A DNA stretch of 64,000 nt from Streptomyces sp. NBC_00286 (GTDB lineage Bacteria; Actinomycetota; Actinomycetes; Streptomycetales; Streptomycetaceae). Both the position numbers and the translations under genes were made by a program. This document shows positions 16,912 to 26,090 of the stretch, piece after piece (position 1 is the stretch's first letter; the number at the start of each line of letters is the position of its first letter). The notes beneath the pieces are model-generated. The model saw only the letters and a list, made by a program, of their open reading frames with translations. It did no database searches and had not been told where the DNA came from. The stretch lies in assembly GCF_036173125.1 (NCBI RefSeq), contig NZ_CP108054.1:310001-374000 (forward strand). The letters run 5' to 3'.

Positions 16912-17392
16912 CCGGGTGCCCGGCAGTGATGTCGACGACATCGCTCAAGCACAGCGGCCGCCGATCCGTCGCCTCCTGTGCCTCGCCCGCGACGGAGCTG
17001 AGCAGGAAGCCGATGTGATCGCCTGTGTCTACGTGTCCTTCGACCCGGCCGACGAACCAGGCGAGCGTGTCGTCCAGTACGGGAAGGCCGCCGGGGCCCG
17101 GGGTCCAGGGTGTGCGGGCGAATTTGTCCACGCGGTCGCCGGTCTCGCCGCCGAAGAGTTCCGCGAGGGCGTGCTGGTCGCTCCCGAGCAGGTGGACGGC
17201 GAGTTGGTCGGCGGAGCGGGCCACCCGGTACGTGCGGTTCAGCGTCGAGAGCCAGACCATGAAACGGGCGGGTTTGATCGAGCACGGCGAGGCGAAGGTG
17301 ACCAGGCAGCCGGCTCGTTCTCCGTCGGCGGCGACGGTCACCACGTACGCGGGGTGGTCGAGCCGGTCGACGAACGACTGTATGGCGGTCAC
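16904..17392 (-). CDS. Flavin reductase family protein
   Basis: A 162-residue FMN-binding split-barrel protein, the second in the window but not a close copy of the first. It reads HPAYVVTVAADGERAGCLVTFASPCSIKPARFMVWLS, then HLLGSDQHALAELFGGETGDRVDKF and DDTLAWFVGRVEGHVDTGDHIGFLL, the usual order of conserved blocks. It may reduce flavin or simply bind it; no oxygenase partner is adjacent. The GTG start has GGGAG 5 bases upstream. Confidence 0.85.
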   Translation of the reverse strand: MTAIQSFVDRLDHPAYVVTVAADGERAGCLVTFASPCSIKPARFMVWLSTLNRTYRVARSADQLAVHLLGSDQHALAELFGGETGDRVDKFARTPWTPGPGGLPVLDDTLAWFVGRVEGHVDTGDHIGFLLSSVAGEAQEATDRRPLCLSDVVDITAGHPVS

Positions 17393-17500
17393 GGCCGCTC
17401 CCTACTGCTGACGCCCCACCCGGCCGGGTCGCGCGGGCAGCCCTCGACGGGACGGGGCTCCGTCACAAGCCCCGCCCCTTCGTAGACCGGCCGGCGACCC

Positions 17501-17869
17501 TCAGTGGTGCCCGGGGCTGCCGCTGCCGAACCCGCCGCTGCTGTTCGGGCTCCAGCGCGGTGGTGTCTGGTCCTTGGCGGTGTGCGAGCGGATGTTGCCG
17601 AAGCCCCGCAGCTCGTGCGGGGTGAGGAAGCCGCCGTCATGCGGCACCTCGTCCGGCTCGCGCATCTCGCGGATCTCGTGGACGGGACCGGAGTCGGGGA
17701 GATGGGGCTGGTCCTCCGGACGCGGCGGCTCCGGCTCCCGGGAACGCACGCGCATACCCAGCCACACCGCAAGGATCAGCATCGACGCGATCACCACCCC
17801 CATCGCGAAGGGGATGGCCCCCGCCGCGATCTCGTGAGGGATGGCCAAACCTCTGCCGAAGGTGTCCAT
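17501..17869 (-). CDS. DUF6479-like membrane protein
   Basis: A 122-residue protein with one transmembrane helix near the N-terminus (AAGAIPFAMGVVIASMLILAVWLGM) and a long hydrophilic tail rich in Pro, Glu, Asp and His. It resembles the streptomycete DUF6479 family of small membrane proteins with unknown function. The ATG start has GAGGGGT just before it. It is divergent from the Ppx/GppA gene with a GC-rich gap of about 130 bp. Confidence 0.75.
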   Translation of the reverse strand: MDTFGRGLAIPHEIAAGAIPFAMGVVIASMLILAVWLGMRVRSREPEPPRPEDQPHLPDSGPVHEIREMREPDEVPHDGGFLTPHELRGFGNIRSHTAKDQTPPRWSPNSSGGFGSGSPGHH

Positions 17870-17997
17870 ACCCCTCGTGTACCCCACCGGACCGGCTGAA
17901 ACGGTGCCCGCGGGCCCAGCTAAGGGGGGCGCGCACGCGGCCGCGCGCGGGCCTACCGCATGGCGGGCGTCGGCCCGGGTACTGGGGAGGGATGCGT

Positions 17998-19041
17998 ATG
18001 GGAGTGCTCGATGTCGGTTCGAACACGGTACGACTGGTCATCGCGGAGACGGACGGTGCCGTTCCACTGCCCGTGCACACCGCGAAACGGAGGCTGAGAC
18101 TCTCGGCGTACGTCGAACGGGGTGGCCATCTGCCGGACGAGCAGGTGGCCAGGCTTGTGGATGCCGTCACGGCCGCCCGGGACGAGGGCGTGCGCTGGGG
18201 TGTGACGGCTCCCTTCGCCTTCGCCACGGCGATCGTGCGGGACGCCCCGAACCGTGCGGATATTCTGCGGAAGGTCGCCACGGAGACCGGGGTGCCGCTG
18301 CACATCCTGCCCGGCGAGGTCGAAGCCGAGCTGACGTTCCTGGCCGCGCGGCGCTGGATGGGCTGGCGTGCGGGGCCGCTGGCCATGCTGGACATCGGCG
18401 GCGGTTCGCTGGAGGTGGCGTTCGGCCGCAGCAAGCTGCCCGACTTCGCGATCTCGCTGCCGTTGGGCGCCAACCGTCTGACCCGCGAGCACTTCCGCGG
18501 CCAGGACCCGCCCTCCGAGCGCAGGGTGCGGACGCTGCGCCGCCATGTCCGCCACCAGCTGCGCGATGTCGCGGCCCGCATACGGTGGGAGGCGCCGCGT
18601 ACGACCGTCGCCACCTCGCGTACGTTCCAGCAGCTCGGCCGGCTGTGCGGGGCGCAACCCGGCCGGTCGGGACCCTTCACGCCGCGCGCCATGACCCGCG
18701 CCGACCTCCGCCGGGCCACGCGTCAGCTCGCCGAGCTGCCGGCCGCGGAACGCGCTGCCCTGCCGGGCATCTCCGCCGCCCGCGCCGAACAGTCCCTCGC
18801 CGGGGCCATCGTCGCGCACACCACCATGAAGCTGATGAGCATCGACGAGGTGACCATCTGCCCCTGGGCGCTGCGCGAAGGCGTCCTGCTCCGCTGTATC
18901 GAGGACGGCAACGCCGACTGGTGGAACGGCACGGCCCCCTCCCTTCGCGGGCATGAGGCCGGGCCGCCACAGGCGCTGCGCCCCGTCGGCGGGGACGACC
19001 CCGCGACGGCAGGTGCTCAACTTCCGCGCGGTGCCAGGTAG
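17998..19041 (+). CDS. Ppx/GppA phosphatase family protein
   Basis: About 347 residues of the Ppx/GppA family, the ASKHA-fold exopolyphosphatases and (p)ppGpp phosphohydrolases. The phosphate-binding motifs are VLDVGSNTVRLVI at the start, PGEVEAELTFLAARR, and the second loop LDIGGGSLEVAFG near residue 130, followed by SLPLGANRLT. The C-terminal HD-type domain of long Ppx enzymes is absent, as is normal for the short actinobacterial form. Polyphosphate or pppGpp is the likely substrate by family. The second of two close ATGs was chosen because GGGAGG sits 7 bases before it. The 3' end overlaps the convergent acetyltransferase gene by 25 bp. Confidence 0.9.
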   Translation: MGVLDVGSNTVRLVIAETDGAVPLPVHTAKRRLRLSAYVERGGHLPDEQVARLVDAVTAARDEGVRWGVTAPFAFATAIVRDAPNRADILRKVATETGVPLHILPGEVEAELTFLAARRWMGWRAGPLAMLDIGGGSLEVAFGRSKLPDFAISLPLGANRLTREHFRGQDPPSERRVRTLRRHVRHQLRDVAARIRWEAPRTTVATSRTFQQLGRLCGAQPGRSGPFTPRAMTRADLRRATRQLAELPAAERAALPGISAARAEQSLAGAIVAHTTMKLMSIDEVTICPWALREGVLLRCIEDGNADWWNGTAPSLRGHEAGPPQALRPVGGDDPATAGAQLPRGAR

Positions 19042-19946
19042 TTGGGATGGTGCACCCAGCCGCGGTCCGTGCGGGTCAGCTCGTGGAAGCCGACGGCGGT
19101 CAGGCGTCCGATCGCCTCCGTGTCGTCGGCGTCCTCGTACGCGAGAAGCCGCTCCACTCCACACAGCCGCAGCCAGTGCGCGGCCTGGGCGAGGAGCCAG
19201 GTGTCCAGGCCCTCCGTCGGGTGCTCGATATGGAAGTTGCCGATGTCGGCGAGGCCGCCGCTGCGGGCGTGGCGCTCGGGGCGGCTCAGGGCGGTGTCGA
19301 TCTCGATGAAGCCGAGGGCGCGCCGCTCGGTCCGTGCCGTGAAGCGTGTGCCGCACTCGCCGAGGGTGCGGTCGACGTGGACGCCCGCCAGCGGCGTCAT
19401 CGGCGGCAGATCGGCCACCTCGGCGATCAGGATGACCTCGGTACCGCCCGTGTGCCGGAAGCCGGCCCGCTCGTATGCGGCCCTGATGTGCGGCCAGGGC
19501 CGGGGCAGCCCGTACACGGCGGGGGCGGGCAGGGCGCCGTCGGCATACCGGACGCGGACCTTCCAGCGGGCGAGCTGGGCGACGCAGGCGGCCATCAGCA
19601 ACTCGGCGGCGTCGTCGGAGTCCTTCCAGAAGGAGGCGGCCGGCTGGCAGACGAACCAGTTGATCTCGCCTGCGTCCCGGTAGTCCTCGCCGACCTCGGC
19701 GTCGGCGCGGTAGCGCAGCAGATGGGCGCCGGCCACCACGTACTGGCGCTGCTCGGCGACGAGGGTGACGCGCTCCGCCACCCAGGGGTCGGTGATGAAC
19801 TCGTCGGGCTGGCGCTGGAGTTCGCTGAGCACGGTGTTCACGGAGACGGAGACACCGGGTACGACGGCGGCGACATGGGCATTGACGAGTTCGGTGAGCT
19901 GATCGCGGTCGTCGCGGTGGAAGGGGCGCACCTGGAGCGCGGACAT
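19017..19946 (-). CDS. GNAT family N-acetyltransferase
   Basis: A 309-residue protein, about twice the length of a simple GNAT. The N-terminal half opens QVRPFHRDDRDQLTELVNAHVAAVVPGVSVSVNTVL and contains YERAGFRHTGGTEVILI. The C-terminal half has GFIEIDTALSRPERH, WADIGNFHI-like GGLADIGNFHIEHPTEGLDTWLLAQAAHWLRL and LTAVGFHELTRTDRGWVHHP, which together resemble two GNAT half-folds. The acceptor is unknown. The ATG start is supported by GGAGG 7 bases upstream. The plus-strand frame across it is only a shadow. Confidence 0.82.
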   Translation of the reverse strand: MSALQVRPFHRDDRDQLTELVNAHVAAVVPGVSVSVNTVLSELQRQPDEFITDPWVAERVTLVAEQRQYVVAGAHLLRYRADAEVGEDYRDAGEINWFVCQPAASFWKDSDDAAELLMAACVAQLARWKVRVRYADGALPAPAVYGLPRPWPHIRAAYERAGFRHTGGTEVILIAEVADLPPMTPLAGVHVDRTLGECGTRFTARTERRALGFIEIDTALSRPERHARSGGLADIGNFHIEHPTEGLDTWLLAQAAHWLRLCGVERLLAYEDADDTEAIGRLTAVGFHELTRTDRGWVHHPNYLAPRGS

Positions 19947-20115
19947 ACGGGGACCTCCGGGGAGATGAGCGTGAGGAGGCCGCCATGAGGTGCGGTACGA
20001 CGCTGAGGGTACGCCGCCTGGAATGGACCCGCCATGGGATTTCCGTCGGATGGCCGGGAGGCGGAGGCCGGGTTTAGCGTGCTGTGCAAGGAGCGCTTCC
20101 GGCGAAGGGACGACC

Positions 20116-20877
20116 ATGAAACTGGACAAGGCGGTTCCCGGCGGCCCCTGCTGGACCGAGCTGGGCACCAGTGATCTGGACGCGGCCAAGCGGTTCTACA
20201 CGAACATCTTCGGCTGGCGTCCGGAGACGGATCCGCGTCAGGAGGCGGGCGGCTACACCATCGCGCACCTCGGCGAGGCGCCGGTCGCGGCGCTGACCCC
20301 GCTGTACCAGGAGTCGCAGCCCGTCGCCTGGAACGTGTCGTTCTGGGTGCCCGACGCGGACGCGGCCGTGGCGGCGGTACGGGCCGCGGGCGGCGCGGTC
20401 CTCATGGAGCCGATGGACGTGTTCGACCTGGGCCGTTTCGCGGTGGTGACCGATCCGGGCGGCGCGGCCTTCCAACTGTGGCAGGCACGGTCCTTTCCCG
20501 GCGCGGGACTGTTCAACGCGCCGGGTTCGCTCGGCTGGGTCGAGCTGATGACGCGCGACCCCGTGGCGGTGACCGCCTTCTACACGGCGGTGTTCGGCTG
20601 GACGGTCCGCGCCTCGGCGTCGTACACGCAATGGGGCATCGAGGGCGCCGACTTCGGCGGCATGGTGGAGATGGGCGACAAGTTCCCGCACGAGGTGCCG
20701 TCCCACTGGCTGCCCTATTTCGCCGTCGAGGACGTCGACAGGACCGCGCAGGACTGCACCGCCGCCGGCGGCTCCCTCCTCATGGAACCCACCACGATCG
20801 GGGACGGCCGCCGCATCGCCGTGCCGCGGGATCCGCAGGGCGCGGTGTTCGGTCTCCACACCGCGGGCGAGGAATAG
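20116..20877 (+). CDS. Two-domain VOC family protein
   Basis: A 253-residue protein made of two tandem VOC (glyoxalase-fold) units. The first starts PGGPCWTELGTSDLDAAKRFYTNIFGW and the second GSLGWVELMTRDPVAVTAFYTAVFGW. Each ends with a D-P-x-G-A-x-F block (TDPGGAAFQLWQ and PRDPQGAVFGLH). The repeated WxELxTxDxxAAxxFYxxxFGW form is typical of streptomycete hydroxylase-like VOC proteins. Activity is unknown. Its 3' end lies 10 bp from the convergent GH31 gene. Confidence 0.86.
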   Translation: MKLDKAVPGGPCWTELGTSDLDAAKRFYTNIFGWRPETDPRQEAGGYTIAHLGEAPVAALTPLYQESQPVAWNVSFWVPDADAAVAAVRAAGGAVLMEPMDVFDLGRFAVVTDPGGAAFQLWQARSFPGAGLFNAPGSLGWVELMTRDPVAVTAFYTAVFGWTVRASASYTQWGIEGADFGGMVEMGDKFPHEVPSHWLPYFAVEDVDRTAQDCTAAGGSLLMEPTTIGDGRRIAVPRDPQGAVFGLHTAGEE

Positions 20878-20887
20878 GCCCCGCCCA

Positions 20888-22891
20888 TCACTCGCCCTCC
20901 TCCCGGAGGGGCAGCTCGGCTCCCTGAGTGGTGAAAACCGGGATGCGTTCGATCGGCGCCTCGACGGTGAGTGTCCGGCCGCCCTCGTACGTGCCTCCCG
21001 TCCAGGCGTCGGTCCAGGTATGGCCCGCCGGCAGGTACACCTCGCGGCTGCGCGCGCCCGGTTCCGTGACGGGTGCGACCAGGATGTCCGGGCCGAAGAG
21101 GAACTGGTCCTCGACGGTCCAACTGGCCGCGTCCTGGGGGAAGTCGACGAAGATGGGCCGCATGGGTGGCACTCCGTCGGCTGCCGCGATCCGCATCTGC
21201 TCGTGGAGGTAGGGGCGCAGACGCTCGCGTAGGAAGAGCTGCGCCTTCAGGATTCCGTACGCCTCCTCGCCGTATGACCAGACCTCGTTGGGGCCGCCGG
21301 TCTGCGCGTATCCCCAGGGCATGCGGGGTTCGCGGTCGCCGTGCAGGCGGAAGAGGGGGCAGAAGACGCCGTACTGGAACCAGCGGATCATCAGTTCGCG
21401 GTACGCCGGGTCGTCCGGGTCTCCGCCGTGGAAGCCGCCGATGTCGGTGGTCCACCAGGGGATGCCGGAGACGGCGATGGACAGGCCGGCCCGCACCTGT
21501 GAGCGCAGCGAGTCCCAGGTCGCGGGGATGTCGCCGGACCAGACGGCCGCTCCGTACTTCTGGGAGCCCGCCCAGGCCGAGCGGGACAGCAGGACGGTGC
21601 CGGGCTGTCCGGCGGCGGCCATGCCCTCGGCGAAGAGGCGGGCGTTGTCGCGGGGGTAGACGTTGACGGTCTGGGCGCCGGGGCCCGCGTACAACGTCGT
21701 GTTCTCGTGGTGGGCGGGGTCGAGTTCGGGTTCGCAGGCGTCCAGCCAGAAGACGCGGATGCCCAGGTCGAGGTAGTTGCGCCGGACCAGGTCCCAGACG
21801 TGCGCGCGGGTGTCGGGGTTGGTCGGGTCGTAGACGGAGACCTGCATGCGGGCCGCCATGCCCTTGTCCTGGACCAGGTGGTGCACCTCGGCGCCCTGGT
21901 CGGAGCCGAGGAGCAGGCCGCGGTCGCGGAAGTCCTCGTAGTTCTCCGACAGGGGCGACACGGTGGGCCAGATGGAGACCATCAACTCGATGCCCAGCTC
22001 GGCGAGTTCGTCGACCATGGCCTGCGGGTCGGGCCATTCGTCGGGGTCGAAGCGGTAGTCGCCCATCGCCGACCAGTGGAAGTAGTCGGAGACGATGACG
22101 GACATGGGCAGTCCGCGGCGCTTGTGCTCGCGGGCCACGGCGAGGAGTTCGTCCTGGGTGCGGTAGCGGAGCTTGCACTGCCAGAAGCCGCTGGCCCAGT
22201 CGGGGAGTTCGGGTGCGTGGCCGGTGGCGTCGGTGTACCGGGCGAGGATGTCGCGCGGGGTGGGTGCGGCCGTGATCCAGTAGTCGATCGCGCGGGCCTG
22301 GTCGGCGGTCCAGCGCGTGGAGTTCTCGGCGAACTCGACCCGGCCCAGGGCCGGTTGGTTCCACAGGAGGCCGTAGCCCCGGCTGGAGAGCACGAAGGGG
22401 ATGGACACTTCGCCGTTGCGCTGGATGAGGTCGAGGCCCAGGCCCTTGTGGTCGAGGCGGCCGTGGGTGTGCTGGCCGAGACCGTAGAGCCGCTCGCCCT
22501 CGTACGCCGCGAACCGCTGGTGGATCTCGTACGCGCCGGACCGGTTGCCCTTGAACTCGCGGGCGCCCGGGGACCAGGGGTGCTCCGGGCGCTCGGCGAG
22601 GAGTTCCTCGCCGGTGCTGGTGCGAGTGAAGGTCAGCAGTGACTCGGCGCCGTTGAAGGCGACCGTGACGGTCAGCTCGCCGTTGACCAGTTGGGCCGTG
22701 GTCTTGTCGGCGCCGACGGTCAGGGTGCCGGTGCGCTCCGGCGGCGTCTCGAGGGCGCCGACGCTGTCCGTGGGGATGCGGTACTGGGCGACCCGGACGC
22801 GGGCACTGTCCGTGCCCCAGGCCTCGACACGCAGCACCTCGTGCCGGTGCCGCACTTCCAGGGCCTCGTCGAGCACACGGAAGACGGGCAT
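20888..22891 (-). CDS. Glycoside hydrolase family 31 (alpha-xylosidase/alpha-glucosidase type)
   Basis: A 667-residue GH31 retaining alpha-glycosidase that releases terminal alpha-xylose or alpha-glucose from short oligosaccharides. The N-terminal beta domain contains ERLYGLGQHTHG. The catalytic barrel carries the nucleophile Asp384 in RVFWLDACEPE and the acid/base Asp454 in AVWSGDIPATWDSL. The WLDACEPE form resembles YicI-type alpha-xylosidases more than broad alpha-glucosidases, but the substrate is not certain. No signal peptide is present, so it acts on sugar imported by the ABC system encoded directly upstream. It is the last gene of the LacI-controlled cluster, 44 bp after the second permease. 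Confidence 0.93.
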   Translation of the reverse strand: MPVFRVLDEALEVRHRHEVLRVEAWGTDSARVRVAQYRIPTDSVGALETPPERTGTLTVGADKTTAQLVNGELTVTVAFNGAESLLTFTRTSTGEELLAERPEHPWSPGAREFKGNRSGAYEIHQRFAAYEGERLYGLGQHTHGRLDHKGLGLDLIQRNGEVSIPFVLSSRGYGLLWNQPALGRVEFAENSTRWTADQARAIDYWITAAPTPRDILARYTDATGHAPELPDWASGFWQCKLRYRTQDELLAVAREHKRRGLPMSVIVSDYFHWSAMGDYRFDPDEWPDPQAMVDELAELGIELMVSIWPTVSPLSENYEDFRDRGLLLGSDQGAEVHHLVQDKGMAARMQVSVYDPTNPDTRAHVWDLVRRNYLDLGIRVFWLDACEPELDPAHHENTTLYAGPGAQTVNVYPRDNARLFAEGMAAAGQPGTVLLSRSAWAGSQKYGAAVWSGDIPATWDSLRSQVRAGLSIAVSGIPWWTTDIGGFHGGDPDDPAYRELMIRWFQYGVFCPLFRLHGDREPRMPWGYAQTGGPNEVWSYGEEAYGILKAQLFLRERLRPYLHEQMRIAAADGVPPMRPIFVDFPQDAASWTVEDQFLFGPDILVAPVTEPGARSREVYLPAGHTWTDAWTGGTYEGGRTLTVEAPIERIPVFTTQGAELPLREEGE

Positions 22892-22935
22892 GAATCTCCT
22901 TGCGTACGAGGGGAGTTACGAAGCTGAAGTGGGTG

Positions 22936-23856
22936 TCAGGATTTGACGCTGCCGGCGGTCAGGCCGCCGACGATGTAGCGCTGGAGCATCGCGAAGACGC
23001 ATACCACGGGGATGCTGACGAGCGTGGCGACCGCCATGAGGGGCCCCCAGTCGGTACCCGTCTGGCCGACGAAGGTGTTGAGCAGGACGGTCACCGGCTG
23101 CACCTTCGGATCGCTGTTCAGCGTGATCCCGAAGACGAACTCGCCCCAGCCGAGCAGGAACGAGAAGCCGCCGATCGCGATCAGTCCCGGTCGCATCACC
23201 GGCAGTACGACCCGCCACAGCACCCCCGGCAGACCGCAGCCGTCCACCAGCGCCGCCTCCACCACCTCGACGGGCATGGCCCGCACCAGTGGCCGCAGCA
23301 CGATGACCGCGAACGGCAAGGTCAGCGTCGTATCGGCGATCACCAGGCCGATGAGGGTGTTGGTCAGCTCCACCTGCCGCAGCACGATGAACAGCGGCGC
23401 GGCCAGCACGATGCTCGGCAGCAGTTGCGCCACCAAGAGCGACAGGACCATCGCGCCGGAGCCACGCATCCGGATCCGGGCGACCGCGTAGGTCAAGGGC
23501 ACCGCGAGCAGCAGTGTCAGCGCCACGACGCCCAGCGAGATGGCGACGCTGTTGAGCAGCGCCTGGCCGAGCATCGGCTTGTCGAGGGCCCGCGAGTAGC
23601 TGTCGCCGGTGAACGGCGAGGGGATCCACTGCGGTGGCGAGACGAGCACCTGGTCGGGCTTCTTCAGCGAGGTGGCGATCATCCAGTACAGCGGCAGCAG
23701 GAAGAAGGCCGTGATGACGCCAGCGACGAGCGTGAGCAGCCAGGGCCGTTTGGTGCGGGTCATGCTGCGTCCTCTGTTCGCTTCTCCGCCCGCGCGGCGC
23801 AGAGGTGCGGGCATCGTCGTTGTCTGCGGCCCGGCGGCCGCGTGTGCGTCGCTCAC
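22936..23856 (-). CDS. Carbohydrate ABC transporter permease (MalG type)
   Basis: A 306-residue inner-membrane permease of the MalG/CUT1 family. About six hydrophobic segments are seen, starting LLTLVAGVITAFFLLPLYWMI. The EAA loop that contacts the ATPase reads EVVEAALVDGCGLPGVLWRVVLPVMRPGL, a good match to EAAxxDGAxxxxxFxxIxLP. It pairs with the MalF-type permease, whose stop it overlaps by 4 bp (GTGA). An internal ATG (MTRTKRP) would remove 31 unconserved residues and is a possible alternative start. No ATPase gene is present nearby. Confidence 0.92.
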   Translation of the reverse strand: MSDAHAAAGPQTTTMPAPLRRAGGEANRGRSMTRTKRPWLLTLVAGVITAFFLLPLYWMIATSLKKPDQVLVSPPQWIPSPFTGDSYSRALDKPMLGQALLNSVAISLGVVALTLLLAVPLTYAVARIRMRGSGAMVLSLLVAQLLPSIVLAAPLFIVLRQVELTNTLIGLVIADTTLTLPFAVIVLRPLVRAMPVEVVEAALVDGCGLPGVLWRVVLPVMRPGLIAIGGFSFLLGWGEFVFGITLNSDPKVQPVTVLLNTFVGQTGTDWGPLMAVATLVSIPVVCVFAMLQRYIVGGLTAGSVKS

Positions 23857-24812
23857 GTGGCTCCTTCCTTGCGCAGGCGCCGTACGTAGACGATCGCGAC
23901 GATCAGCGGGATGACGAGCAGGAGCGTGCCCGCCGCCGCGCCTCGGCCGAGCTGGAAGAGCTTGAAGGCGATCTCGTACACGTACAGCGGCAGGACTCTG
24001 GTGCTGTCGACGGGTCCGCCACCGGTGAGGACGAAGACCAGGTCGAAGACCTTGAAGGTGTAGATGAGGCCGAGCAGCAGGACGGCGGCCGCGACCGGCT
24101 TCATCATCGGGACCGTGATGTGGCGCAGTCGCTGCCAGGGTCCCGCGCCGTCGATTTCGGCGGCCTCGTAGAGCGTCGGGTCGATGGACTGCAGGCCGAC
24201 CAGAAGCAGCAGCATGTTGAAGGGCACGCCCACCCAGATGTTGGCGGCGATGACGCCGGGCAGGGCGGTGCTGGGGTCGGTCAGCCAGTTGTGGGCGAGG
24301 GAGTCGAGGCCGACGAGGCGCAGGAGTTCGTTGTACGCGCCCGCGTCGGCGTCGAGCATCCAGCGAAAGAGGGTGCCGCTGACGATCGGCGGCAGCAGCC
24401 AGGCCACCAGCATCAGCGACCGGAACAGGCCCGCGAGCGGGAACGTCTTCACGAACAGCAGCGCCAGCGCGAACCCGATCGTGAACTGGAAGAACAGCGA
24501 ACCGGCCGTGAACACCAGCGAGACGCGCACCGCGTGCCAGAAGGCACCTTCGGAGGCGACGCTGTCGTAGTTGTCGGCGCCGCTGAACTGCCAGTCCCCC
24601 GTGAGGAGATCACCGATGGCGACATCGTGGACGGACGTCCAGAAGTTGTAGGCGAGCGGGAAGAGCATGGTCGCACCGAGGAACAGCAGGGCCGGCGCCG
24701 ACATGACGTACCCGGCCCGTGTGCGGCGCACCGCGAGGGAACGGCCGCGCCGCACGGTCTCGGTCTTCTCCACCGCCTTCAGCGGCTCGCGGGCTTTCAC
24801 CTGAAGGCTCAT
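23853..24812 (-). CDS. Carbohydrate ABC transporter permease (MalF type)
   Basis: A 319-residue permease of the CUT1 sugar family. The first helix is in YVMSAPALLFLGATMLFPLAYNFWTSV and the EAA loop is LYEAAEIDGAGPWQRLRHITVPMMKP. With the MalG-type partner it forms the membrane channel for the sugar delivered by the lipoprotein encoded just upstream. The ATG start, 9 bp after the lipoprotein stop, was chosen because MSLQVKAREPL reads as a normal cytoplasmic lead; the ribosome site is weak. Longer frames upstream run into the lipoprotein gene. Confidence 0.92.
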   Translation of the reverse strand: MSLQVKAREPLKAVEKTETVRRGRSLAVRRTRAGYVMSAPALLFLGATMLFPLAYNFWTSVHDVAIGDLLTGDWQFSGADNYDSVASEGAFWHAVRVSLVFTAGSLFFQFTIGFALALLFVKTFPLAGLFRSLMLVAWLLPPIVSGTLFRWMLDADAGAYNELLRLVGLDSLAHNWLTDPSTALPGVIAANIWVGVPFNMLLLLVGLQSIDPTLYEAAEIDGAGPWQRLRHITVPMMKPVAAAVLLLGLIYTFKVFDLVFVLTGGGPVDSTRVLPLYVYEIAFKLFQLGRGAAAGTLLLVIPLIVAIVYVRRLRKEGAT

Positions 24813-24820
24813 TCCCTGCC

Positions 24821-26065
24821 TTACTTCTTCAGCTTGGGCGTGATGGCGGACGCGGCCTTCCGTGCGGCGGCCTGCGGGCTGGAGCTGCCCGTGAGGGACG
24901 CCTGGAGGGCTTCGGCCATCGCCTGCGACATCTGCGGGTAGTTCGGGCCGTACGAGCGGGGGCGGGCGTTGGCGAACTCCTGCACGAAGACCTTGAGTGT
25001 GGGGTCGCTGGCCCACTTGCCCGCGTCGGCCATGTCGGAGCGGGCGGGCAACAGGCCGAGTCCGTCGAGGTACTTGGCCAGGACCGTCTTCTCCTGGCTG
25101 CGCACGATGGCCTTCCAGCACTGGTCGGCCTTGCCGCTGGTCTTGAGGATCACCCAGTTCTCACCACCGAGGCAGCTCGCCGGCTCCTTGTCGATGGGGA
25201 TCGGTACGACGCCCCACTTGACCTTCGTCTGCTCCTGCAGGGCGGGCAGTTGCCAGGGCCCGTTGATCTGCATCGCCGCGCGGCCTGACACGAACTGAGT
25301 GTTGGCGTCCTGCTGCGTCCAGCCCACGCTCTGCTTCGACATCGAGCCGGCGTCCACCAACTCCTTGAGGAACCCGAGCGCCTTGGCGCCGTCCGTGCCG
25401 AAGGTGTCCAGGTCACCGCCGGTGGACCAGAGGAAGGGCTCGAACTGGAAGACACCCTCCTCGGTCTTGATCGCGCTCATGGCGAACCCGAACGTGTCGC
25501 CCTTGGTGAGCTTCTTCGCCGCCTCCGCGAGCTCGTCCCAGGTCTTCGGGGGCTCGACGCCCGCGGCCTCGAGCATCTCGGTGTTGTAGTACAGGCAGAG
25601 GCAGTTGGAGTTGTTCGGGACGGAGTACGTCTTGCCGTCGATGACGCCGCTGTTCCAGGGGCCCTCGTAGTACGCCTTCGACTGGCCCCATTCCTTCACA
25701 CGGTCGGTGAGGTCGGTGAGGAGTCCCTGCGGGACGAAGGAGTTCATCGAGGTGTTGTCGACGATCGCGATGTCCGGCAGGTCCCCGGATGCGGCGCCCT
25801 TGATGATCGCGGGCTCCAGTTCGGCGAACGGGAAGCTCCGTCGGGTGATCTTGACGCCGACCTGCTTCTCGATGTCGGCGATGAGGGCCTTTATCCCGGG
25901 CTGGCGGGCCTCTTCGACGAGGTAGTCCCACCAGATGAGCTCGTTGGAGCCGGAGGAGCCGCTCTCCGAGCCGCCGCAGGCGGTGAGCGGGCCCGCGAGG
26001 CCCGCGGCGAGAACTCCAGAGCCCGATATCCGCATGAACGAGCGGCGGTCGAACCGGTTCGACAT
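24821..26065 (-). CDS. Sugar-binding lipoprotein of an ABC transporter
   Basis: A 414-residue extracellular solute-binding protein (family 1). The signal ends in a lipobox, GPLTAC-GG, with Cys about residue 31, and is preceded by RRSFMRISGSG with a Tat-like twin arginine. The mature domain has typical blocks: DLPDIAIVDNTSMNSFVPQGLL, YSVPNNSNCLCLYYNTEML, PKTWDELAEAAKKLT and AAMQINGPWQLPAL. It should present an oligosaccharide to the two downstream permeases. GGGAG lies 6 bases before the ATG. The first codons (MSNRFD) encode a 16-bp palindrome that also starts the LacI gene, so a repressor may sit on this start site. Confidence 0.92.
   Translation of the reverse strand: MSNRFDRRSFMRISGSGVLAAGLAGPLTACGGSESGSSGSNELIWWDYLVEEARQPGIKALIADIEKQVGVKITRRSFPFAELEPAIIKGAASGDLPDIAIVDNTSMNSFVPQGLLTDLTDRVKEWGQSKAYYEGPWNSGVIDGKTYSVPNNSNCLCLYYNTEMLEAAGVEPPKTWDELAEAAKKLTKGDTFGFAMSAIKTEEGVFQFEPFLWSTGGDLDTFGTDGAKALGFLKELVDAGSMSKQSVGWTQQDANTQFVSGRAAMQINGPWQLPALQEQTKVKWGVVPIPIDKEPASCLGGENWVILKTSGKADQCWKAIVRSQEKTVLAKYLDGLGLLPARSDMADAGKWASDPTLKVFVQEFANARPRSYGPNYPQMSQAMAEALQASLTGSSSPQAAARKAASAITPKLKK
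26048..26063. promoter_or_regulatory. 16-bp palindrome GTCGAACCGGTTCGAC over the lipoprotein start codon
   Basis: A perfect palindrome whose first base, read on the minus strand, is the G of the ATG. It fills codons 1-6 of the sugar-binding lipoprotein gene. The same 16 bases occupy the same place in the LacI gene. Position and form fit an operator for the LacI-family regulator encoded 25 bp upstream. Confidence 0.8.
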
Positions 26066-26090
26066 GTGCGTCTCCCAGGGGGTGCGTGGA

